NCBI GenBank assembly: GCA_037441225.1
Contig: JBBISU010000034.1
Location: 1 to 31,482, forward strand
DNA: 31,482 nt
From: JBBFMJ01 sp037441225
Lineage (GTDB): Bacteria > Acidobacteriota > Thermoanaerobaculia > UBA2201
Reading direction: 5' to 3'
The translations under genes and the position numbers were made by a program. Positions 22,171 to 30,454 of the stretch are shown here, one piece after another (the stretch's first letter is position 1; every line of letters begins with the position of its first letter). The notes beneath the pieces were generated by a model, which was given only the letters and a program-made list of their open reading frames with translations, did no database searches and had not been told where the DNA came from.

Positions 22171-23205
22171 TTGCTTTTTTTTATTTTATTTCAAGTTCTT
22201 TTATTAAGAGAACCAATTGATAAAGTAGGTTTTTCTACAAACAAAATACAAATAGAAGCAATTTTTTCAAATTCAAAAAATTTTGGAAATTTTTATAAAT
22301 TTAAGGAAAACAAGGAAATTCCTTTGGGTGTCATATCTCCCCATGATGACCATTTATATTCTGCACCTTTGTACATAGAATCTTTAAAAGATATTAAAGC
22401 AAAGAATATTATAATTTTTGGAGTTGCTCATAAAGCAAGAAAATGGCAAATTGAAGATAAATTGATCTTTGAGGATTATGATGGTTTTAAAACGCCAAAA
22501 GGATATTTGAAAATAAATAAAGATTTAAGGGAATATATTTTGAAAAATTTAAAAAAAGAAGAATTTTTGGTTTGTAGAGATTGTCAAGGAGAAGAACATT
22601 CAATTGAAGGGATATTGCCATTTTTAGAATACTTCAATTCAGATATAAAAATTCTTCCAATCCTTGTTCCTTACATAGATTTTGAAAGAATGGAAGAAAT
22701 TTCAAAAGATTTAAGTTCTGTAATCTTTAGATACCTTAAAGAAAATAACTTAAAATTAATAGAAGACCTTCAAATTATTATTTCATCAGATGCAGTTCAT
22801 TATGGAGATCAAAATTGGGGAGGAAAAAATTATGCTCCCTTTGGAACAAATTGCAAAGGATTAAAAAAAGCAATTAAAAAGGATATAAAAATTTCAAAGA
22901 AATATTTATCGGGTAAGATAAAAAAAGAAAAATTAAGAGAATTTTTATATACCCTTGTGGAAGAAAAGGATTTAAAAAGTTATAAAATCCCTTGGTGTGG
23001 AAGGTTTTCAATTGCTTTTGGTACATTGTTTTTAAAAGATTTATCTAATCATTTTAAGAAAGAACTTTTAGGAATTCCTATTGCTTATGGAACTTCTGTT
23101 GAAATTGGTCAAATATTGGAAGAAAAAAATGGGTTAGGGACAACTGCAGAAGCAAACCTCCACCATTGGGTTGGCTATCTTTCATTAAAATTCATTCTAA
23201 AATAA
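22171..23205 (+). CDS. Memo/AmmeMemoRadiSam B-like protein
   Basis: A 344-residue protein of the Memo family (related to extradiol dioxygenase-type folds). Candidate metal ligands in family positions are all present: H58 in SPHDDHLYS, H87 in GVAHKAR and C276 in PWCGRFS; H143 in EEHSIEG and H210 in SSDAVHYG match the conserved active-site histidines. The start is TTG at 22171, one base after the GYD stop, with a weak ribosome site. The first 15 residues are hydrophobic (MLFFILFQVLLL), unusual for a family normally cytoplasmic, so membrane association or export is possible. The AMMECR1 and radical SAM partners of the AmmeMemoRadiSam set are not adjacent. It converges on the PLP gene with only 4 bp between stops. 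Confidence 0.82.
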   Translation: MLFFILFQVLLLREPIDKVGFSTNKIQIEAIFSNSKNFGNFYKFKENKEIPLGVISPHDDHLYSAPLYIESLKDIKAKNIIIFGVAHKARKWQIEDKLIFEDYDGFKTPKGYLKINKDLREYILKNLKKEEFLVCRDCQGEEHSIEGILPFLEYFNSDIKILPILVPYIDFERMEEISKDLSSVIFRYLKENNLKLIEDLQIIISSDAVHYGDQNWGGKNYAPFGTNCKGLKKAIKKDIKISKKYLSGKIKKEKLREFLYTLVEEKDLKSYKIPWCGRFSIAFGTLFLKDLSNHFKKELLGIPIAYGTSVEIGQILEEKNGLGTTAEANLHHWVGYLSLKFILK

Positions 23206-23209
23206 TAAA

Positions 23210-24577
23210 TTATATCTTTTTTAATGCTTGGTCTAAATCTGCTATTATATCTTCTGGTGCTTCTGCTCCAACTGATAACCTTATCATTGTTTGGGGAATT
23301 CCTGCAAGCTTTCTTCCTTCTTCCCCTTGTTGTTGGTGGGTTGAAATTGCAGGAATTGTTGCTACTGATTTTACTCTCCCTAAATCAGTTGCTCTCCAAA
23401 TCATTTTGAAGGAATCAAAAACCTTCCTTGTATCTTCTGCTGTACCTTTAATATTAAAGGAAAGCAAATGTCCATATAAGTTTATATCTTCGTCTGCTAA
23501 TTTCATATATTTTTTTGCAATTTTGTGCAAAAAGTGTTCCTCTAAACCAAGGTAGTCAACTCTTTCAACTTTTGGATGACTTTTTAAAAACTCTGCAACT
23601 TTCATTGTGTTTTGACTGAAATTTTTAACTTTTATTCTTAAAGTTCTAACTTCATTTAAAAATAAAAAAGCAGAATAAGGGGACATACAAGGACCAGAAT
23701 CCCTAAAGGGCCAAAGTTTAAGCCATAGGCAATAGTCCTCCTTTATTTCTTCAGGCAAATGCTTTGATATTATATTTTCCTTTGCAATTATTGCACCACC
23801 AATTGAAAAACCACCAGAACCCAATGTCTTTGTGACTGAATGGACAACTATATCTGCTCCAAATGCCAGAGGCCTAAGTAAAGCAGGAGTGCCAACAGTT
23901 GCATCTACAATTAAAGGAATATTATAAGAATGGGCAAGCTTTGCAACTTCTTCAATATCAAAACAGGATTGCTGTGGATTTGATGGCATCTCTCCATATA
24001 AAAACCTTGTATCTTCATCAACCAATTTTTCCCATTCTTTTATTTCCCATGGTTTTTGAACCCATCTTACCTTTGCTCCTCTTTCATTCATCCTTAAATT
24101 AAAAAGCTGAAAGGTTCCACCATAACATTGGGCAGTTGAGACAAAATTTACTCCTTTTTTGTATTTTATGTTTAAATCTAAAAAGGGCTCAACTGCTTGT
24201 TTTATTGCAGACATACCAGCAGAAGTACAGAGGGCAGAAGCAAAATAAGGCGTCCCATATGTTTCAAGGAGTGAAAGTGTTTCTTCTAAATATGTAACTG
24301 ATGGATTTACAATCCTTGAATAGCACCAGGTTGGAATAAGATAAGCAAGGGCTGCTTCCATTTCATCTGAATCCTTATAAGCTTGTGAGGTAGATGTAAA
24401 AATTGGCTCAATTATTCCCCCTTTTCCCCCTTCAAAGGCTTCTTCTACTGAATAAATGCCATGGACAGCCAAAGTATCAAACTTTTTCTTTTTTAGGCTT
24501 TTTAAATATTCTCTTCTTTTTGCAAGTTCTTTTTTTGCTTTTTCAATGTACTTTTTTACACCTTCTGAATATTCCAT
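23210..24577 (-). CDS. Cys/Met metabolism PLP enzyme (cystathionine gamma-synthase / O-acetylhomoserine sulfhydrylase family)
   Basis: A 455-residue PLP enzyme. Family hallmarks: TLAVHG (35-40), PIFTSTSQAY (58-67), YSRIVNPSVTYLEE (86-99), TSAGMSAI (118-125), GEMPSNPQ (195-202), VDATVGTP (224-231), Schiff-base lysine in HSVTKTLGSGG (K250) and GPCMSPYSAFLFL, which points towards the O-acetylhomoserine sulfhydrylase or methionine gamma-lyase branch rather than a strict cystathionine enzyme. Residues 1-32 form an extra charged helix absent from typical 390-430-residue members. AAGGGGGT precedes the ATG. It faces the Memo gene tail-to-tail, and follows ubiE by 61 bp with a possible promoter of its own. 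Substrate choice cannot be fixed from sequence alone. Confidence 0.9.
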   Translation of the reverse strand: MEYSEGVKKYIEKAKKELAKRREYLKSLKKKKFDTLAVHGIYSVEEAFEGGKGGIIEPIFTSTSQAYKDSDEMEAALAYLIPTWCYSRIVNPSVTYLEETLSLLETYGTPYFASALCTSAGMSAIKQAVEPFLDLNIKYKKGVNFVSTAQCYGGTFQLFNLRMNERGAKVRWVQKPWEIKEWEKLVDEDTRFLYGEMPSNPQQSCFDIEEVAKLAHSYNIPLIVDATVGTPALLRPLAFGADIVVHSVTKTLGSGGFSIGGAIIAKENIISKHLPEEIKEDYCLWLKLWPFRDSGPCMSPYSAFLFLNEVRTLRIKVKNFSQNTMKVAEFLKSHPKVERVDYLGLEEHFLHKIAKKYMKLADEDINLYGHLLSFNIKGTAEDTRKVFDSFKMIWRATDLGRVKSVATIPAISTHQQQGEEGRKLAGIPQTMIRLSVGAEAPEDIIADLDQALKKI

Positions 24578-24608
24578 AATACCCCCTTAAAATTTTTTTA
24601 TTGAATTT

Positions 24609-24637
24609 ATTTAAACACATTTTTTTAAAATAAACAA
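24609..24637 (-). promoter_or_regulatory. Possible promoter for the PLP-enzyme gene
   Basis: TTGTTT (24632-24637, minus strand), 17 bp, TTAAAT (24609-24614), with TG at the extended -10 position. It lies just after the methyltransferase stop and about 30 bp before the ATG. Moderate matches only. Confidence 0.4.
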
Positions 24638-24638
24638 G

Positions 24639-25316
24639 TTATTTTTTTGATATATGAAGGGCAACAACATAAGGGAAAAGATATTTATAACAAACTTCTG
24701 AAAAGCCAGATTCTATTAAAATTTCTTTTAAAATTTTTGCACTATAAAACCTTGGAATAGTTGAAGAAAGGTATGAATAAGCTTCCTTTGAACCTGAAAG
24801 AAAAGAGCCAATTGGTTTAATTAATGTCTTTGAATATAAATGCAAAAGCCCTTTTAATAAAAAAAATGGCGGTTGGGTTGTTTCTAAATTAAGAAAATAA
24901 CCATCTTTTTTTAAAACCCTTCCAAATTCACAAAATGCCTTTTTTAATTCTTCCTTATTTTTATTTAAATTTCTTGTTGCAAAGGAAATTGTAATTAAAT
25001 CAAAGGTCTCATCTTTGAAAGGAAGTTTTAAAGCATTTGAAGATATAATTTCAATTCCCTCTAAATTTTTTGCTTTCTGAAGCATAGGAAGGCAAAAATC
25101 TATAGAATAAATTTTTTTATTTAAATATTTATTTAAAAAAAATGCCTGCTTCCCAGTTCCTGTGCAAACATCTAAGCACAAATTTCCATTAAATTTTAAG
25201 GCAATTTTTGCTGCTTTCTTCCTCCAAAAAATATCTAAACCGAAGGTTAAAAGATTGTTTATTAAATTGTAATTTTTGGGTATTTTTGAAAAAAGTTTTT
25301 TTATTCCTTCACTCAA
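24639..25316 (-). CDS. UbiE/MenG-like SAM methyltransferase
   Basis: A 225-residue class I methyltransferase. N-terminal helix region LFSKIPKNYNLINNLLTFGLDIFWRKK is split over 8-34 as in UbiE/MenG; SAM-binding motif I is LDVCTGTG (48-55), motif II YSIDFCLPML (70-79), motif III SSNALKLPF (92-100) and the family segment SFATRN (111-116, usually FGIRN). The C-terminus GYVVALHI-like FPYVVALHI fits. It probably methylates demethylmenaquinone in quinone synthesis, but no men genes are near. The start is TTG at 25316, overlapping the M23 stop as TTGA, with only a weak AAGAAAG upstream. It is second in a two-gene unit with the peptidase. Confidence 0.82.
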   Translation of the reverse strand: MSEGIKKLFSKIPKNYNLINNLLTFGLDIFWRKKAAKIALKFNGNLCLDVCTGTGKQAFFLNKYLNKKIYSIDFCLPMLQKAKNLEGIEIISSNALKLPFKDETFDLITISFATRNLNKNKEELKKAFCEFGRVLKKDGYFLNLETTQPPFFLLKGLLHLYSKTLIKPIGSFLSGSKEAYSYLSSTIPRFYSAKILKEILIESGFSEVCYKYLFPYVVALHISKK

Positions 25317-26173
25317 AAGAAACTTTCTTGGATATATTCAAGTGGATTTACTGGTCTTCCATTTAAAAGAACCTCATAATGAAGGTGGGGTCCTGTGCTT
25401 CTTCCTGTTGTGCCAGTATATCCAATTATAGTACCTCTTTTTATTTTCTGCCCTTCTTTTACAATGATTTTTGAAAGATGTCCATACTTTGTAGAAATTC
25501 CTAAACCATGAAAGAGCGTTACACATTTTCCTAATCCACCAGAATACCCTGCCTCCACAACCATACCATCAGCAGAAGAAAAAACAGGCCTTCCGCTGGG
25601 ACAGGAAATATCAATACCTGTGTGAAATTCTGAGCCACTACCAAAAGGATTTTTCCTTGAGCCAAAGCCAGCAGTTGGGATTCCTTTAACAGGTAAAATC
25701 GTTGGGGTAATTTTTAAAATTGCTTTTTTTTCTTCCCATTTTTGAGATAAAAGATTTACTCTATTTGTTAATCTATCCTTCCATTGAATAATAAAATTAT
25801 CCTTTTCTAAGTTATATGAGGGATTTGATACGCCACCAACTCCACCAGAGGAACCTTGTTCGACTGTTTCAAGCCCTGATAAAAGAGCAAGTGTTTCTGT
25901 TTTGGAATCAAGTTCTTGAAGACGCTTTTCTAATTCTGCTAAATGAACTTTATATGTATCAACAACTTTTTTTAATTCTTTATTTTTTTCTTTAAGTGAT
26001 TTTAACTGAACATTTTTTTGGAGGGAGAAAAAGAAATTTATTGAAAGAAAAAGAGAGGAAATAAAAGCAAAGGCAATAAGTCCAATGGAACACCAAAGTA
26101 AAGGAAGAGGAATCCTAATCTTCCTGAATTTTGCTCTTGGATGGGGAACAAAAATTATAGTGATAAATTTCAT
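25313..26173 (-). CDS. M23-family (LytM) murein peptidase, membrane-anchored
   Basis: A 286-residue protein: short basic N-terminus (with RAKFRKIRIP), membrane helix (about 24-50), coiled coil (55-98), Gly/Ser-rich linker (107-116) and a lysostaphin-type peptidase domain (about 165-280). Zinc ligands and catalytic residues are intact: H184 and D188 in HTGIDIS, H232 in YGHLS, H263 and H265 in GPHLHYEV. It should cut peptide cross-links in peptidoglycan from the inner membrane, or activate amidases. The same architecture (TM, coiled coil, LytM) occurs in bactofilin-associated and septal peptidases. Almost no room for a leader is left between its promoter and the ATG; AAGGA directly abuts the ATG. 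Confidence 0.93.
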   Translation of the reverse strand: MKFITIIFVPHPRAKFRKIRIPLPLLWCSIGLIAFAFISSLFLSINFFFSLQKNVQLKSLKEKNKELKKVVDTYKVHLAELEKRLQELDSKTETLALLSGLETVEQGSSGGVGGVSNPSYNLEKDNFIIQWKDRLTNRVNLLSQKWEEKKAILKITPTILPVKGIPTAGFGSRKNPFGSGSEFHTGIDISCPSGRPVFSSADGMVVEAGYSGGLGKCVTLFHGLGISTKYGHLSKIIVKEGQKIKRGTIIGYTGTTGRSTGPHLHYEVLLNGRPVNPLEYIQESFF

Positions 26174-26181
26174 TCCTTATA

Positions 26182-26210
26182 TTTTTAACAAAAAAAATTA
26201 TTTTTGTCAA
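26182..26210 (-). promoter_or_regulatory. Promoter abutting the M23 peptidase start
   Basis: TTGACA (26205-26210, minus strand), 17 bp, TAAAAA (26182-26187) with the extended TG (TGT-TAAAAA). Transcription 7 nt downstream would begin about 2 nt before the ATG at 26173, so a leaderless or near-leaderless message is predicted. Confidence 0.6.
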
Positions 26211-26221
26211 GGGGAATTTTT

Positions 26222-27787
26222 TTATCTTAATAATAATTCTTTTTCTTTTTTATATCCTTTAATTTTTTTATTTTCAATTTTTTTAAAAAATAAATCAATA
26301 ATTTCATCTTCAACGGGCTCTTTTAAAAAACTTTTTAATTTAATATCATAAAAAAGAAATTTTTTGTCTTTAATTAACCACTTTATTATTTCTTTTTCAA
26401 TTTCAGAACTACTTAATTCAATTAATTCCTCTAATTTTTCTATTTCATATTTATCAATTGCTTTTTTTATAAAATTTATAAACCTTGAAAGAATTAAGAA
26501 GGTATAAAGAACTCTTTTTGAAAAAATCGGGTTTGGTGAAAATAAAGCACTGGATCTAAAATTCTTAAAATCTTCATTTTTATAATATTTCTCAAAATCC
26601 AAACTTGAAGGTGCAAAATAATAAGAGCTTGGAGCAAGTAAAACTCTTTTTCCTGATAAATATACCATTAATTCAATAGTATCTTCTATCCTTTGATTTG
26701 GAAGACCAATTATATAATGGACTTCATAATTTAAGGGAAAATTTTCTACCTCTTCTAATTTTTCAAAAAGATTTGAAAAAAACCTTTTTTCTTCCTTTAA
26801 TGTTTTTTTTGAAATATCAACAAAAGAAAGGTTAAGCTTTTTAAAGCCTGCTTTAAGCATCTCTTTTATTAAATCTTTTTTTAATATTCCTAAATATATT
26901 CCATTCATACAATATAGTTTAAAATCTTTTCCTTTAAACAGTTTTAAAATTTCTTTAAAAAAACTTTCATCAAAGCCCAGCAGTTCATCTTCTAAGGAAA
27001 TTGATTTTATATTTTCTTTTTCAAGGTATTCAATTTCTTCCTCCATACTTTTTAAAGCTCTTTTTCTATAAGGGGTTTTTATTTTTCCACAAAAAGCACA
27101 ATTAAAGATACAACCCCTTGAAGTTAAAAGTTGTGAAAAATAATTCCCTCCCCATTTATAGTTCTCTTTTTCAATTAAATTTCTTTTAGGAATAATATCA
27201 ATATTTTCTTCAATATTTATATCGTTTACAACAATTCTTCCATTATTTTTAAAACACAAACCTTTTATTCTTTCAAATTTTTTATTTCCAATAAATTCTT
27301 CTAAAAACAATTTAAAAGGGGTCTCCCCTTCACCTCTTATTAAAAAATCAATGTTTTCATTTTTAATAATTTCTGGAAAAATTGTTGGGTGGGTTCCTCC
27401 TAAAAGAATTTTGGAACTTGGAAGTTCCTTTTTTATTTTATTTGCCAAAGCTTCAATTTCTTTAAAATGGCTTGAAAACATAGAAGAAACACCAATAAGG
27501 TTAGGGTTCTCTTTCTTTAAATAGTTTATAATCTCATGGCTATTTTTTCCATAAATTTTTAATCCTTTAAAGAGTGAAAAGGGTGAAATCTTTTCTTCTT
27601 TATAAAAATTATCTAATTCTTTAAATTCTTCATTTTTAATTCTTTTTGGTTTTCCTAATCTTCCATTGAATATTTTTATTTCAATATCTTTTATTTGTGA
27701 AGCAATGCTCAAAAGCCCTAAAGGATAACTTCTTACTATTGTGTGATAAAAATCAGACAAAGGTGGTTGTAAGAGTATAACCTTCAT
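26222..27787 (-). CDS. B12-binding-type radical SAM protein
   Basis: A 521-residue protein. The N-terminal Rossmann-like domain (about 1-165) follows the cobalamin-binding class: LLQPPLSDF, YPLGLLSIASQI, NLIGVSSMFSSHFKE, KILLGGTHPTIFPE and FLIRGEGE; the DxHxxG cobalamin-ligand motif is missing, as in many class members. The radical SAM domain (about 218-430) has SRGCIFNCAFCG with C226, C230 and C233 as 4Fe-4S ligands. The last 90 residues are Glu/Lys/Ile-rich helices. Reaction unknown: methyltransfer or ring rearrangement on lipids, cell-wall or natural-product substrates are all seen in the class. The ATG directly follows the stop of the phosphodiesterase-TPR gene (TAAATG). Last gene of the operon. 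Confidence 0.88.
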   Translation of the reverse strand: MKVILLQPPLSDFYHTIVRSYPLGLLSIASQIKDIEIKIFNGRLGKPKRIKNEEFKELDNFYKEEKISPFSLFKGLKIYGKNSHEIINYLKKENPNLIGVSSMFSSHFKEIEALANKIKKELPSSKILLGGTHPTIFPEIIKNENIDFLIRGEGETPFKLFLEEFIGNKKFERIKGLCFKNNGRIVVNDINIEENIDIIPKRNLIEKENYKWGGNYFSQLLTSRGCIFNCAFCGKIKTPYRKRALKSMEEEIEYLEKENIKSISLEDELLGFDESFFKEILKLFKGKDFKLYCMNGIYLGILKKDLIKEMLKAGFKKLNLSFVDISKKTLKEEKRFFSNLFEKLEEVENFPLNYEVHYIIGLPNQRIEDTIELMVYLSGKRVLLAPSSYYFAPSSLDFEKYYKNEDFKNFRSSALFSPNPIFSKRVLYTFLILSRFINFIKKAIDKYEIEKLEELIELSSSEIEKEIIKWLIKDKKFLFYDIKLKSFLKEPVEDEIIDLFFKKIENKKIKGYKKEKELLLR

Positions 27788-30454
27788 TTAAGGAACTTTA
27801 ACTATCTTTTTTAATATCTCTATTATATCCTCTTGATTTGGATTTAATTTTAAGGATTTTTCAAAAAATTTTTTTGCTTCACCCTTTTGACCCTTCCTTA
27901 AATAAATCCTTCCAAAAGAATTATAAAGTTCAGGGCCTGAAAATTTATTTTCTTCTGCTTTTTTTAAATAAATTAAAGCTTCATCTAATCTTTTTTCTTC
28001 TTCAAGACAAAGGGCATAATTAAAATAAATAATTCCATTCTTTGGATTAACCTTTATTGCTTCTTTTAAATACTCTTCTGCTTCCTTCCATTTTCCCTGG
28101 ATCCTTAAAGCTAAACTTAAATTTCCTAAAAGATTTGGTTCTTGTGGATTTGAATTTAAAAGGGTCTTAAATATATCTTCTGCAATCTTTGCTTGACCAT
28201 TTTTTAAACAAACAATCCCTAAACTATTCATAATCTTTAAATCCCCCTGAGAAGAATCCCAAGCATTTTTTAAAAGGATTGCAGCATTGTCAAAGTCCTT
28301 TTTCTTTAAATAAAATTGAAGCAATTTTTCACAAGCAGTTGGTTCTGCTGGATTTCTTTTAATTGCTTCCTTGTAATAAAAATAAGGGTCCTCTTTTAAT
28401 GATTCTTTTAAAAGCCCTATTACTGACCAATATACCCCTTTTTTTTCCCATTCCATTGGCTTTTCTTTTAAAATATTTAGTGTTTGAAGTTCATTTTTTG
28501 AATTTATTGCATATTCTGCAAATTTTAATAAAAAACCTTCTCCTAAGTCCTTTGGATAAAAATAAGCAGCTTTTGCATAATTGTATGCCTCTTGAAAATT
28601 GCCTTTTTTTTCATAAACATTTGCAAGTCCTGCAAGGGCAAGAGAAAAGTTTGGATAATCCTTTAAAGCATTTTTATAAGCTTCTTCTGCTTTTTCATAT
28701 TCACCATTTTCAAAATGTGTTGTTCCAAGGTTGTAATAAAAAGTAAAATCCTTTTTTTCTTTATCTTTTGGCGATGGTGCAATATATCCCAATGCTTGCA
28801 ATTCTTTTATCCTTTCCTTATCAGAAACAGAAATCTTTTCTTCTTTCCATACCTTTGGAATAAAATCATAAGAATCAATAAAATTTACTTTTGGCTCTTT
28901 TAAAAATATCTCCTTTAAAACTTTTCCTTTCATTTCTTTTGAGATTGGAATTCCAAGAGTTGCTAAAAGATTTGGTATTATGTCATATATATCTGAATTA
29001 TAAAATTCTCCCCTTTTTATTCCTTCTCCCTTTACCATCCAAACACCTGTCATTCTGTGCCATTGAGATGCCCCTCCACCAAAATCATCAGGCATAACAG
29101 AAGGCCTTGCACCAATTGTATAAAAACCATGGTCTGATGCAATTGATATAATCCAGTTTTCTTTTGAAAATTTTAAAATTTCACCCAATGTTTTGTCTAT
29201 TAATTCATAATAAACAACCATTGCCTCTTTTCCCATTTCATAATTTTCTTCTGAAATCCAGGAAAGTTTTGGAGGAAGAAAATGGGCAAATCTATGTCCA
29301 ATTGTATCAGTTCCTTCAAGGTAAAAAGCAAAAAAATCAAAATCATTTTCTTCAAGCAATTTAAAGGCAATGTTTTTTGCTGAATGTGTAACTGCTAAAA
29401 TTTTTCTCAAATGGTTTATCCTATTGTTGAAAGGGTTTTCCATATTTTTTCCTTCTTCCCATACCTTTTCAAATTCTTCCTTTGAAATATTTACATACTG
29501 AGAAATTTCTTCATAACTTATATCTTCTGCTTTTACAATTTCTTTTTCATATTTCTCTTCCAAATCATAAGGGTAAGTGTTTCCTTTTACTTTTTTTTCT
29601 GTTTCAATTCCAAATAAATGAAAAAACAACCTTTCTGTTATTATGTTTCCTTTTATCTTTTCAGCAGGAAAAGTTGCCCACCATCCAACTAAACTTGTTT
29701 TTAAACCAAAGGCAGATAAAATATTCCAGAAAGCAGGGACATTTCTTTGTGTACAAGTAACTGGGACATCTTCTTGTGTATATGGATCTTTCATTGTAAA
29801 CTCAAGAATTCCATGTTCTTCTGGTGTTCTGGAAGTGGCAATAGAAGTCCAGATTATTGGAGACAATAATGGTTTGTAAGATAAAAGATTTGTCCAGGCA
29901 CTCTCTTCTTTAAACTTTTTAAGGTTTGGAAGTTTTCCCTTATCAAACATATAATTTAGGAGGTTCCAATCAAGCCCATCTAAGGCAAACAAAAAAACCT
30001 TCTTCCCTGTTGGCTTAAATTTTTCCTTTATATCAAAGGGTAATTCACCTTCTATAGAATATGAAATTTTTAAATTTTTAATTGGAAAATCCTTTAAAAA
30101 ATCTTCAATATTTTCTTTTAATTTTTCATAATTTTTTAAATTTTCTATAAAGGAATTTATTTCCTTCAAAGAATTTTTTTTCTTCCACAAATTTTCTTCA
30201 TCCCAATTAAAATTTATATTTAATATAACATTTATCTTTGAGCCTTCCTTTGATAATAATTCTTTTTTTTGATTTAAATTAAAATTTTTAGGGAAAAGGT
30301 AGCCTTTTTTATAAAAAGGCTTAAAATGAAACCCTTCATTATAAATTTTTTTTCCAGAAACCCCAATAAAATTTTTAGGAACCTTAAAAAAAGAAAGGTA
30401 AAGAAAAATTATAATAAATAAAATTAAAAGGATAAATATTATTTTATTTTTCAT
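27788..30454 (-). CDS. Membrane-anchored type I phosphodiesterase/alkaline-phosphatase-superfamily protein with TPR tail
   Basis: An 888-residue protein: N-terminal membrane anchor (4-23), a small SPFH/band-7-like segment (about 25-140: VPKNFIGV, NEGFHFKPF, SKEGSKINVILNINFNW), an alkaline-phosphatase-superfamily domain (150-520) and about seven to eight TPRs (570-885). The metal site looks complete: D159 (FALDGLD), D383 and H387 (GTDTIGH), D441 and H442 (ASDHGF), H466. S198 (PLLSPIIW) aligns with the nucleophile Thr/Ser of nucleotide pyrophosphatase-type enzymes by its 16-residue distance to H214 (EEHGI). It should be periplasmic; the substrate is unknown. The ATG lies inside the upstream Dsb-like gene (11-bp overlap). 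The SPFH assignment is my inference. Confidence 0.85.
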   Translation of the reverse strand: MKNKIIFILLILFIIIFLYLSFFKVPKNFIGVSGKKIYNEGFHFKPFYKKGYLFPKNFNLNQKKELLSKEGSKINVILNINFNWDEENLWKKKNSLKEINSFIENLKNYEKLKENIEDFLKDFPIKNLKISYSIEGELPFDIKEKFKPTGKKVFLFALDGLDWNLLNYMFDKGKLPNLKKFKEESAWTNLLSYKPLLSPIIWTSIATSRTPEEHGILEFTMKDPYTQEDVPVTCTQRNVPAFWNILSAFGLKTSLVGWWATFPAEKIKGNIITERLFFHLFGIETEKKVKGNTYPYDLEEKYEKEIVKAEDISYEEISQYVNISKEEFEKVWEEGKNMENPFNNRINHLRKILAVTHSAKNIAFKLLEENDFDFFAFYLEGTDTIGHRFAHFLPPKLSWISEENYEMGKEAMVVYYELIDKTLGEILKFSKENWIISIASDHGFYTIGARPSVMPDDFGGGASQWHRMTGVWMVKGEGIKRGEFYNSDIYDIIPNLLATLGIPISKEMKGKVLKEIFLKEPKVNFIDSYDFIPKVWKEEKISVSDKERIKELQALGYIAPSPKDKEKKDFTFYYNLGTTHFENGEYEKAEEAYKNALKDYPNFSLALAGLANVYEKKGNFQEAYNYAKAAYFYPKDLGEGFLLKFAEYAINSKNELQTLNILKEKPMEWEKKGVYWSVIGLLKESLKEDPYFYYKEAIKRNPAEPTACEKLLQFYLKKKDFDNAAILLKNAWDSSQGDLKIMNSLGIVCLKNGQAKIAEDIFKTLLNSNPQEPNLLGNLSLALRIQGKWKEAEEYLKEAIKVNPKNGIIYFNYALCLEEEKRLDEALIYLKKAEENKFSGPELYNSFGRIYLRKGQKGEAKKFFEKSLKLNPNQEDIIEILKKIVKVP

